DNA from: Calothrix sp. NIES-4105
GTDB taxonomy: Bacteria; Cyanobacteriota; Cyanobacteriia; Cyanobacteriales; Nostocaceae
Assembly: GCF_002368415.1 (NCBI RefSeq)
Contig: NZ_AP018290.1
Location: forward strand, 9,353,717 to 9,417,716
Direction of reading: 5' to 3'
DNA: 64,000 nucleotides
Below are positions 53,131 through 61,266 of this stretch, in pieces (the first letter of the stretch is position 1; each line of letters starts with the position of its first letter). A model generated the notes under the pieces. That model made no database searches, was not told the DNA's origin, and saw only the letters and a program-made list of their open reading frames with translations. The position numbers and the translations under genes are program-made.

Positions 53131-53346
53131 ATGAAATTACTAAATGTTGTTGCTCTTCTTAAGGATTTACCAACAATCAAACTATATCGTGGTCAGGTTG
53201 GGACAATCGTAGAAGAATACGAGCCAGGAGTGTTTGAAGTCGAGTTTAGTGATTTGAACGGGCGAGCTTATGCAATAGAAACATTGAACGCTCATCAGTT
53301 ATTAGTTTTATATCATCAACCTATTGAAGAAAAAGTAATAGCGTAA
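53131..53346 (+). CDS. DUF4926 protein, 71 aa
   Basis: 71 residues, LLKDLPTIKLYRGQVGTIVEEYEPGVFEVEF matches DUF4926, a small beta-barrel family often found beside toxin-antitoxin genes. ATG 53131 sits 18 bp past the MITE-like element. Its usual DUF6883 partner is not seen downstream. Confidence 0.82.
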   Translation: MKLLNVVALLKDLPTIKLYRGQVGTIVEEYEPGVFEVEFSDLNGRAYAIETLNAHQLLVLYHQPIEEKVIA

Positions 53347-53423
53347 TAACACTTACTATGTTCCTATAATAAAGGAACAAGGTGGTTGAAAATATATGGA
53401 AGACTTAAAGAGCCAAATTCAAC

Positions 53424-53591
53424 ATGAATCATCACGCTTCAGCAAACTACGCGCGTCAAGCGAAGGTAGCATTTGCCGAAAATAACCTTGCTCATGGTGG
53501 TGAGCTAATGCGGCAGGCACATGCAGCCGGTAGAAGATGTCAGCAACTTATTCAAGAATATCAATTTTTGTCTAGCACAATTCTCTATTAG
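53424..53591 (+). CDS. Possible small protein, 55 aa
   Basis: ATG 53424 to TAG 53591. Sequence MNHHASANYARQAKVAFAEN and AHAAGRRCQQLIQEYQFL is helix-rich with biased codon use like a gene. No strong ribosome site; a competing 29-codon ORF starts at 53396. Unknown function; could be a fragment. Confidence 0.35.
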   Translation: MNHHASANYARQAKVAFAENNLAHGGELMRQAHAAGRRCQQLIQEYQFLSSTILY

Positions 53592-53724
53592 ACATTCCGT
53601 CGCTGCTAAAGTACCTAACGTACTAGCAGCGCAACCCTGTCATCAACTTTGATATGTTCTCTCTTCTTTACTCTTCCTTCGTGTCCTTTGTGCCTTTGTG
53701 GTTCATTTCTCTTACCCTCTGTAC

Positions 53725-53744
53725 AGACGCGATTAATCGCGTCT
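53725..53744. repeat. AGAC...GTCT palindrome, copy 6
   Basis: Perfect 20-nt palindrome AGACGCGATTAATCGCGTCT, 32 bp from the end of the NADH dehydrogenase gene, likely part of its transcript end. Confidence 0.75.
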
Positions 53745-53775
53745 CTACTGCGTCTCTGTGGTAAAGATAAATACA

Positions 53776-55167
53776 TTAATGCACAGGCGAGGACGCCTGT
53801 GCCACAACTGTCTTTTCTGGCTGTGCTACAACGGTTTTTTCTACTATAGGCTGGTGTGTAATGACTTTAGCCAACGCTAAAGATTCTTGACCAGTAATTA
53901 ATCTCGAACCACGTTTGCGGGTGATGTAGTTCCATGCCCATTGGAACATTACTAAGAATTTACTGTCGAACTCAATTAAGAAATAGATATGAATTAGTAG
54001 CCAGAAAATCCATGCAAAGAAACCTTGTAACTTGATAGAACCTAAGTCTACAACTGCAGCATTTTGTCCAATCATGGCTAGGCTACCATAATCGTTATAT
54101 TTGAATGCTGGCATGGTTTTACCAGAGAGGCGCCTTTGAATTAATTTAGCAACGTATTCACCTTCTTGTGTTGCAACTGGCGCCACACCAGGCAGTGGTT
54201 GATCGCCTTGATGAGAGAAGTTAGCTAAGTCTCCCACAACAAAAATATTTGGATGTCCCTTAATACTCAAGTCTGGTTCTACGATAACTCGTCCCGCGCG
54301 GTCACATTCTGCACCTGTGCGTAATCCTAGAATTCTCCCCATTATTGAAGCTTGAATACCTGCTGCCCATAATATAGTCTTGGAGGCAATTTCGTGTAAT
54401 TCATCCCCTTGCTTGTAGGTAACTACACTGTTTTCAATATTTATGACGCGCGTGTTTGTTTGTACACTCGCACCCAACTTTTCTAGAGATGCTTTTGCAG
54501 CTTTCGATAAAGAAGGTGCCATGCCTGGAAGTACACGGTCTGCGCCTTGCAATAGTAAAATTTTCGTTTCAGAGGTGTCGATATTACGAAAGTCTTCTTG
54601 GAGAGTTTTGTTAGCCAACTCTGCAATGGCACCTGATAATTCTACACCAGTTGGACCACCACCCACAATTACAAAGGTCAACAAGGCACGGCGTTTCTGG
54701 GGGTCAGTTTCTTTTTCTGCTGCCTCAAATGCACTAAATATCCGACTACGTATTTCTAGCGCATCTTCAACAGTTTTTAAGCCAGGAGCAACTTCTTTCC
54801 AGGCTTCATTACCAAAATAAGAATGATTGGCGCCTGTAGCAACAACTAATGTATCGTATCGTACTACTCTATCGGGCATTATTAATTCTTGTGCTTTTGG
54901 GTCGATGTCCTTAACTTCTCCCAACAACACTTTAGTATTCTTGCTTTTGCTGAGTATAGAGCGCAATGGTGCGGAAATATCACTAGGTGAAAGTGTACCT
55001 GTAGCAACTTGATATAAAAGCGGCTGAAATAAATGGAAATTACGTTTATCAATTAGAGTAACATCTACATCTGCTTTCGCAAGTGCCTTTGCTGTATACA
55101 TTCCACCAAAGCCACCACCAATAATTACAACCTGGTGTCGTTGATTTTTCTCAACTGAAGCTACCAT
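53776..55167 (-). CDS. Type 2 NADH dehydrogenase (NDH-2)
   Basis: 463 residues. FAD site VVIIGGGFGGMYTAKAL at 13-29, NAD site FVIVGGGPTGVELSGAIAEL near 165, and GDLANFS for the second FAD contact. A C-terminal amphipathic/hydrophobic anchor (FFAWIFWLLIHIYFLIEF) follows. Oxidises NADH and reduces quinone without proton pumping; in cyanobacteria may serve redox sensing. Which Ndb paralogue it is cannot be decided, so no symbol. ATG 55167. Confidence 0.93.
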   Translation of the reverse strand: MVASVEKNQRHQVVIIGGGFGGMYTAKALAKADVDVTLIDKRNFHLFQPLLYQVATGTLSPSDISAPLRSILSKSKNTKVLLGEVKDIDPKAQELIMPDRVVRYDTLVVATGANHSYFGNEAWKEVAPGLKTVEDALEIRSRIFSAFEAAEKETDPQKRRALLTFVIVGGGPTGVELSGAIAELANKTLQEDFRNIDTSETKILLLQGADRVLPGMAPSLSKAAKASLEKLGASVQTNTRVINIENSVVTYKQGDELHEIASKTILWAAGIQASIMGRILGLRTGAECDRAGRVIVEPDLSIKGHPNIFVVGDLANFSHQGDQPLPGVAPVATQEGEYVAKLIQRRLSGKTMPAFKYNDYGSLAMIGQNAAVVDLGSIKLQGFFAWIFWLLIHIYFLIEFDSKFLVMFQWAWNYITRKRGSRLITGQESLALAKVITHQPIVEKTVVAQPEKTVVAQASSPVH

Positions 55168-55778
55168 AAATAATATTTCCTTTTGTCAATATATTTGTAA
55201 CTATTCTTCACATAAATTTAACAAAACCATAAGATTAGTTGTAGTTAGCTTTGAACAATTGGAAAAATAATGAAATTAGTCAAAGTTACAATTCTTGAGG
55301 GATAAAGTGTCTAATTGCATTGTCCACATTTTTGTTGACAATATTAAAACCCTTTTATCATGAGCATCTTAAAGACTCAATGATTGGGCATACTTAACAA
55401 ATTTAGTTAAATTATTATTGATATAAATACCTTTCATGGAAGATTAAAGTTTAGCTAATCTTTATCTGGCTATCCATATCTAGACGAAGTTTTGCATACA
55501 CGGTCATTTCATAAAATTAAATTATTTTTTTGATGAATAAGTTAAACAAAGCTAATATTAAACTGTGTAATTAATTTTTAACTTTTCCGGAACAAACATT
55601 ATTTTGATGTAGTCTTTGATACTGTAATATCTTATGGATTTTAATTATAAATCCGAAAACTCACTGTTTTTGTGAATGATTAAAAATGTGTGGTAAATAA
55701 TGCCCACTAAAGAAAATTTTTATACATTTTATTAGTTTATTTATAAATTTTAATTTTCCAGAGGGGGCAAAATACAAA
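55168..55778. other. 610-bp AT-rich spacer, nothing recognised
   Basis: Between the divergent NADH dehydrogenase and coiled-coil genes. No ORF, hairpin array or RNA gene stands out. AGAGGGGGC 12 bp before ATG 55779 is the likely ribosome site of the next gene. Confidence 0.5.
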
Positions 55779-57545
55779 ATGAACCAAAAACGTCCATTTA
55801 TTAGCAAATCTGTAGATGATTTAGAAATAATTACTAAAGCAAGTAAAAATAATTTAGAACTTTTAAAGTCAATTGAAAGCGAATTAAATTTTCGAGATAA
55901 CAAAAAAGCTCAAATACTACTTACAAATATATCCCTACTAATTAAAAATATAGAAAGCGTGAAGCCACCATCTAAAAATATAAAAATAGGCATTAGTTCT
56001 GATAGTCTGTCAAATGATATTTTTATATATGAACAAGGTATATTAGGATACTATGGATACAGAGTTGGTTTAAATGGCTTAGAAGAAAATCAACGTAGGC
56101 AAATTCTTGATAGAATTTTTTTATATCCTCTACCATCTATAAATGATGCCGCATATATCAAAGACTGGGGTGAACCAGTTACGAAAGTCAGATTAAAAAA
56201 AATGCTGGACTCAATAGCTACATTTGTAAAAAATGCAAAGCGACGCAATGACAAAGAAAATTATAGAAAAGCAATTCAAGATTGGGAAGCAGATTTAGAA
56301 TATTTAAAAATAACATATGGTCAAATTAAGTTTAACAATAACAAGTTAAAAGAAGATTATGAAAAGCTTGTACGTCTCTACGACACAGAAAAAGTCAAAG
56401 CAGATGAACTAACCTTTCAACTTGATGGATGGCAACAACGCGCGGAATTAAATTTTCAGAAATACCTGGATGAGCAAAAAAAATCTCAGCAGGTTTTACA
56501 CGATTATAATGAGGCGAAAGCGAAAGCAACAGAATTAACTACTCAACGCGATGAATGGCAACAACGCGCGCTTACAAACGAGAAAGATTTAACTGAAGCT
56601 CAACAAAAACTTAAAACTTACCAAGCTGAGGTTGACGGGTTACAAGAACGTGTTACAGAACTTTACCAAACATATCTTAATCAACGAAAAAGCTGTCAAA
56701 ATGCTTTAACTCTCTATGACCACGAAAAAACAAGAGCAACTCAGCTAGTCGTTCAACGTGATGAATGGCAACAACGTGCAAAACAAAATGAAGAAGCAGC
56801 ATCTCAACTTGTTTTAGTTCGGCAAGATATTCAAACCTACCAAGTTGAAATTAATGATTTAAAAACACGTGTCACTCAAAATTATCAGAGTTATCTCGAA
56901 GAGCAAAAAAACTATCAGCAAGCTTTACATCGTTATCATGAGGCACAAACGAAAGCAACTGAGTTAATAGCTCAACGTGATGAATGGCAACAACGCGCGC
57001 TTATAAATCAGGAAGCTGCAACACAACTTACTCAAGTTCAGCAAGATATCCAAGTTTACCAAGTTAAGGTTAATGAGTTAAAAGAACAAGCAGCGCACAA
57101 TTACCAAATATATATTGATGAGCAGAAAAATTATCAGGAAGCTTTAGCTCGTTATAACGAAGAAAAAGCTAGAGCGAATGAACTACTTATCCAATATGAG
57201 CAAGTAACTTCTGAACGAGACAATTATTTGACTTTATATAATGAAGCACAAACACAACTCAAATTTGAGCGACGTTCTAAAGCTAGTATCAAAGGATGGG
57301 AAACTCGTCGTAAAGCTGAAAACGAAAAGCTAAAACGGGAAATTGCCGAGATGGTTGTTTTGCTGCGTGACTCTTTAGCTTCCAAAGATGAAGCTATAAA
57401 CAATCTTTATGTTGTTGCAGAGCGTATGGATAGAATTCAATCTTTAGTTGACTCAGTAGAAGAAGATACAACAAGCAATCCTGTCGGATTAGTACAAAAG
57501 TTCAAACGTATCTGGTTTGCTATTAAAGAAATACTTTCGGAGTAA
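55779..57545 (+). CDS. Coiled-coil repeat protein, 588 aa
   Basis: The N-terminal 190 residues form a globular domain (YEQGILGYYGYRVGLNGLEE, DWGEPVTKVRLKKMLDSIA, AIQDWEADLEYLK), seen at the ends of some cyanobacterial putative nucleases. Residues about 200-500 are about four coiled-coil repeats of roughly 74 residues, each with TELxxQRDEWQQRA and NYQxYLDEQKNYQQAL. The C-terminal 90 residues are helical. No nuclease or ATPase motif. It is followed 11 bp later by a second gene on the same strand, so a two-gene operon. Function unknown. Confidence 0.75.
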   Translation: MNQKRPFISKSVDDLEIITKASKNNLELLKSIESELNFRDNKKAQILLTNISLLIKNIESVKPPSKNIKIGISSDSLSNDIFIYEQGILGYYGYRVGLNGLEENQRRQILDRIFLYPLPSINDAAYIKDWGEPVTKVRLKKMLDSIATFVKNAKRRNDKENYRKAIQDWEADLEYLKITYGQIKFNNNKLKEDYEKLVRLYDTEKVKADELTFQLDGWQQRAELNFQKYLDEQKKSQQVLHDYNEAKAKATELTTQRDEWQQRALTNEKDLTEAQQKLKTYQAEVDGLQERVTELYQTYLNQRKSCQNALTLYDHEKTRATQLVVQRDEWQQRAKQNEEAASQLVLVRQDIQTYQVEINDLKTRVTQNYQSYLEEQKNYQQALHRYHEAQTKATELIAQRDEWQQRALINQEAATQLTQVQQDIQVYQVKVNELKEQAAHNYQIYIDEQKNYQEALARYNEEKARANELLIQYEQVTSERDNYLTLYNEAQTQLKFERRSKASIKGWETRRKAENEKLKREIAEMVVLLRDSLASKDEAINNLYVVAERMDRIQSLVDSVEEDTTSNPVGLVQKFKRIWFAIKEILSE

Positions 57546-57556
57546 ATAAGCATTTT

Positions 57557-58111
57557 ATGGCCAAAAAATCCGCATCAACCGGAACTCAACGTAAACCAAA
57601 GTTGGGAGATAAAATTCGTAATATTGCCGATAAACTTAAACAAGAGACTGAGATACAGAAAAAAGCTACTTCTCGTATTTTAGGCGCCGCTGCTCAAATT
57701 TCAGCAAATCACGAGCAACTTATAGATGAGGTCGTTGATATGGTTTCAGAAGACCTTGATCTGCAAACTCAAGCATCTAAAAGTCATATTTATACAGTTG
57801 AGATTCTTAAGCAAAAGTTTAAAACATTACGTGAAGCAAAAGACAACTTTAAATTAAAAGTCAATAGTTGGGAATCTCTTGCTAATAAACTAAATGAAAC
57901 ATCTTCCCAAAAGCTTGAACATGAAAGTAAACCTCAATCAAATCAAGTTTTGAAAATCAACAACATACAAAAACCTAAATGTCAACAGAGTAATCTTGAA
58001 GGGTTGACAGTTCATTTAGAAGCAGATGTTGCAGAAATGTTTCCCAACTCTCAAGCAGTAAACGAAGCTTTACGTTTTCTAATTAAAGTTACAAATAAAA
58101 ATACTAAATAA
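57557..58111 (+). CDS. Partner of the coiled-coil protein, 184 aa
   Basis: 184 residues, basic and helical (KLGDKIRNIADKLKQETEIQ, LDLQTQASKSHIYTVEILK). The last 35 residues, TVHLEADVAEMFPNSQAVNEALRF, follow a pattern (xADVAEAFPxSxAVNxALR) I recall from other small cyanobacterial proteins. Probably acts with the 588-aa protein; biochemistry unknown. Confidence 0.7.
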   Translation: MAKKSASTGTQRKPKLGDKIRNIADKLKQETEIQKKATSRILGAAAQISANHEQLIDEVVDMVSEDLDLQTQASKSHIYTVEILKQKFKTLREAKDNFKLKVNSWESLANKLNETSSQKLEHESKPQSNQVLKINNIQKPKCQQSNLEGLTVHLEADVAEMFPNSQAVNEALRFLIKVTNKNTK

Positions 58112-58114
58112 CTT

Positions 58115-58140
58115 ATCCGTTACATCCGTTGTATCCGTTG
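58115..58140 (+). repeat. Tandem ATCCGTTAC/ATCCGTTGT tract
   Basis: Three iterations of about 9 bp, matching the 48696-48721 tract. Confidence 0.65.
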
Positions 58141-58292
58141 CAACTCTTGGAAAAAAAGGCACTTATTTTCATCGAGGTAATGGCACCCACTCCGCAAGGT
58201 ATACCATAAGAATAAGTAAATTTGCTCTTTTGGTAGACGCTTGCAAGCAACAACGATATTTATTCTGTAAAGAATAAGTAGGATTTTTAATT

Positions 58293-58766
58293 ATGAAAAA
58301 AGCTATTTCTCTAATACTATCTATCCCCTTAATCGTTTTCCTTGGCGATAAAGGACAAGCCCAGCAGATACAGTCTACAAGTGACCGTCCCTACTTAGCG
58401 TTAGTTAAAGGAGACACCAGTAACAATAGTTGTAGTTTTACCTCTGGTGAGTTTTTACAACGAACAGCGGACATCGTTCAAGGTCTGTTATTTGTTACTC
58501 CTCAAGACAACAGAGATCAAGTTCTGTATAAAATGCGCTTTGCTCCTGACCAGTATAATTCAGCTAGTGCCTTGCAATGGACGGCACTTGCTCAGAGTAA
58601 CTATACTAAGGCCGTTGTATCATTCCGTGGTGACGTTGTTCAAAATCGTACTTTCACTATGGCAATTAATTATAAACAACCAAATCAAAGAGAATGCCAG
58701 TGGGAGGTACGACAACCACAACAACAACTACAGCAACAACCACAATCACAACAACAACAACAATAG
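58293..58766 (+). CDS. Secreted protein with glutamine-rich tail, 157 aa
   Basis: 157 residues. Signal peptide (KKAISLILSIPLIVFLGDKGQAQ) cut after AQA, then a soluble domain with two Cys (NNSCSF and RECQW) that may form a disulfide. The C terminus is nearly all Q (QQQLQQQPQSQQQQQ). Periplasmic or exported. Function unknown. It converges on the histidine kinase, with stops about 1 bp apart. Confidence 0.7.
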   Translation: MKKAISLILSIPLIVFLGDKGQAQQIQSTSDRPYLALVKGDTSNNSCSFTSGEFLQRTADIVQGLLFVTPQDNRDQVLYKMRFAPDQYNSASALQWTALAQSNYTKAVVSFRGDVVQNRTFTMAINYKQPNQRECQWEVRQPQQQLQQQPQSQQQQQ

Positions 58767-58767
58767 T

Positions 58768-59850
58768 TTAACGTTTAGTTTGTTGTACTGGTATTATAAT
58801 CACAAATTCTGCTCCGCTTCCAGGTTTAGAATAATACTCTAATATGCCTGCGTGTAGTTCTACTATAATTTGATAACTTATTGACAAACCTAAACCTGTT
58901 CCTTTGCCTATATCTTTGGTAGTAAAAAAAGGTGTAAATAATTGCGACTGCGCTTTCTCACTAATACCAAGTCCATTATCAGCAATACGAATTACTGCCT
59001 GCTCGTTAACTAATTCTGTGGTAATACTAATTGTCGGAAGTAGTTGCGGATTTTTTATGACTGCATCTTCTAATGCGTCAATTGCATTTACAATAATATT
59101 TAAAAATACTTGATTTAATTGACCTGGGTAACATTCCATCGCAGGTAATGTGCCAAAGTTGCGAATTACTTGAATTCCTTGAGTTACGTTTGCTGAGGGT
59201 TTCAAGCGATGGTTTAAAATAGACAGTGTACTATCAATACCTAAATGAATATCAGCTGTTTTAAAGTCAGCTTCATCAAGACGGGAAAATATACGCAGTG
59301 ATTTGACGATTTCAAAAATTCGCTCTGCCCCTGTATTCATTGACTCGAATAATGATTGTAAGTCTTGTTTAATAAAATCGAGTTCAATAGTTTCTATTTC
59401 TTGTTGAATTTCAGCTACAGGTTCTGGATAATAATATTCATATAAATTTATTAAATTTAATATACTTTTAAAATAATTATTAGCATAATATAAGTTCCCA
59501 TAAATGAAATTGACAGGGTTATTGATTTCGTGAGCAATTCCAGCGACTAAAACTCCCAGCGCGGACATTTTTTCAGATTCGATAAGTTTCATTTGTAACG
59601 CTTTGAGATTTTGGAGTGCTGTTTCTAGTTCTTGCCCTCGTTTTTCACTCAGCGCTTGCGACTCTTCAAGCTCTCGAATCACACTTTTAAGAAGTAACTC
59701 TTTGATTTCGCTCGCTTTTTCTAAAACTTTTCGGTCAGCTTCTGAGCGTTCGAGTCTTTTTTGCAAAATCCGAACGCTTTTTTCTAGCTGCTTAATTTTA
59801 TTATGATTATTATTGTCATCCGCATCACTTGTGTTATCCTTGTGTAACAT
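58768..59850 (-). CDS. Sensor histidine kinase, coiled coil plus kinase core
   Basis: 360 residues without a sensor domain of its own: N-terminal coiled coil (KSVRILQKRLERSEADRK), H-box GIAHEINNPVNF with H107, N-box NIIVNAIDALEDA, G1 DNGLGIS and G2 GKGTGLGLSISYQI. The kinase at 12814-14745 has a closely related core. The gene starts 16 bp after a FIST-domain sensor gene on the same strand, which probably provides the input domain in trans. Confidence 0.9.
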   Translation of the reverse strand: MLHKDNTSDADDNNNHNKIKQLEKSVRILQKRLERSEADRKVLEKASEIKELLLKSVIRELEESQALSEKRGQELETALQNLKALQMKLIESEKMSALGVLVAGIAHEINNPVNFIYGNLYYANNYFKSILNLINLYEYYYPEPVAEIQQEIETIELDFIKQDLQSLFESMNTGAERIFEIVKSLRIFSRLDEADFKTADIHLGIDSTLSILNHRLKPSANVTQGIQVIRNFGTLPAMECYPGQLNQVFLNIIVNAIDALEDAVIKNPQLLPTISITTELVNEQAVIRIADNGLGISEKAQSQLFTPFFTTKDIGKGTGLGLSISYQIIVELHAGILEYYSKPGSGAEFVIIIPVQQTKR

Positions 59851-59866
59851 TCGCTTATGTTAATCT

Positions 59867-61051
59867 TTAATTCGTGCCAATTAACAGAGTAACAAAAGTT
59901 TCCTGGTGATAGTAATTAGGACTAGGAAATTGTAAAGGTGCTAATTCTCCGTAAGTATAAAATCCGCAGATAGGCGCCTCATATGGAAGTGAATTTTTAA
60001 TAACTTCGTACTCTTCCTTGGTTCTTGTTCCCAAAACCCAACGACGGCAACAGCAGGAAAACAACAGTACTGCATCTAACTTGTTTCCTGGATAGTTTTG
60101 TAAAGCAGTCTGAAAAGAATTTAGGGACGCGGCAATTATATCGTCTCGACTTGCATCAGTAAGTTGAACAATTGCTTGTTCGGGAATATCGTCTAATAGA
60201 TTGATGCTGCCATCCTTCTCAAGGGCGTTTGGTACTCGTATATAATAACGCTCACTATCGCCAAAGTACACAGCTAGCGAGTTTTCAGCACTTGGCAGAC
60301 GACCGCCTAAGTAACGTTGGTAAAATTCAACGGCGGGTATACCATCTATTTCGTACAGTCTACTTCCTGAAGCCTTTGTTATCATACTTTTGCGTCCTAT
60401 TGGGCGCCAGCCACAAGCTGCTCCAAAAGAAAATACCACATCTCCACCAAACGTCAAAATGGGTAGCGAGTCAGTCAATACATTACTGCCATAAAATTGA
60501 TAAGTTATTTTTGAGCGACATTGATCTCCTGCGGCGCCACCAACAATTGGAACTTGAAAACCGAAAGCGTTTTCCAACCCCTTTAGCAACATTCCACCAT
60601 TCGCAGTGGTGCCGTCTCCAATATAGCTAGCTGGCAAAGCAATACATAATTTAGTAGTATAGCCACACCCTTCGAGGGCGTGGCTACTTTTTGCGGTTGC
60701 TTGGTGTACAGCTTGACTTGCAGCAACGCTAGGATTTTTACTCGCACAATATCCTACTCCCGCATGTATTTCCACCGTATCTGAACAGAAAAGCATCAGC
60801 GTTAAAGAGTCTTGCCCAAACCCTGCCTTTGAAGAAATTTCACCATCCGTAGTGCAACCTATTAACTCAATTCCAGGATACACCCGCAATATTTCTTCAA
60901 GAATAATTGCATGGTCAAAATCAATCGCTGCAAACAAAATACCTGCTGCTGGCGCCATACCCATTAAATCTTGAGAACACTGTTCCAAAACTTCGCCTAT
61001 AGCATACTGCGAATCTGGGTCTTCACTATGACCAACAACAACTTTCAACAT
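59867..61051 (-). CDS. FIST-domain sensor protein
   Basis: 394 residues covering FIST_N (ILFAAIDFDHAIILEEIL, LIGCTTDGEISSKAGF) and FIST_C (DAVLLFSCCCRRWVLGTR, ICGFYTYGELAPL). FIST domains are proposed small-ligand (amino-acid like) sensors coupled to kinases. Usually fused or adjacent to the kinase; here it is the first gene of a two-gene operon with the 360-aa histidine kinase. Soluble. The CCC cluster in FIST_C is notable. Confidence 0.9.
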   Translation of the reverse strand: MLKVVVGHSEDPDSQYAIGEVLEQCSQDLMGMAPAAGILFAAIDFDHAIILEEILRVYPGIELIGCTTDGEISSKAGFGQDSLTLMLFCSDTVEIHAGVGYCASKNPSVAASQAVHQATAKSSHALEGCGYTTKLCIALPASYIGDGTTANGGMLLKGLENAFGFQVPIVGGAAGDQCRSKITYQFYGSNVLTDSLPILTFGGDVVFSFGAACGWRPIGRKSMITKASGSRLYEIDGIPAVEFYQRYLGGRLPSAENSLAVYFGDSERYYIRVPNALEKDGSINLLDDIPEQAIVQLTDASRDDIIAASLNSFQTALQNYPGNKLDAVLLFSCCCRRWVLGTRTKEEYEVIKNSLPYEAPICGFYTYGELAPLQFPSPNYYHQETFVTLLIGTN

Positions 61052-61071
61052 TTAGTGTCTCCGTAAATGAT

Positions 61072-61169
61072 TTATGTGGGTGATTGATTTAACACCCATT
61101 TTAACCATTCTCCGAGAGATGTAACAGAACTTAAACAGAACTTAAACGATATACTCCAGGCACCTTAGC
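61072..61169 (-). pseudogene. Tail of a lost FHA-flavoprotein paralogue
   Basis: The minus strand encodes AKVPGVYRLSSV and then, after an 11-bp tandem duplication (AACAGAACTTA-type), SVTSLGEWLKWVLNQSPT and a stop. This closely matches the C terminus of the 61267-63237 protein (APGVHRLNPVTSFGQWLKWVFNQSPT). The rest of the paralogue is gone. Confidence 0.82.
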
Positions 61170-61266
61170 TATCAGCAAATATACTAACGAGTTTTTTCTC
61201 TGTGCCCGTCGAGTCTCTGTGGTAAAAAAATTACTTACTGCACATCACCAGACAGATGTGCTACAA

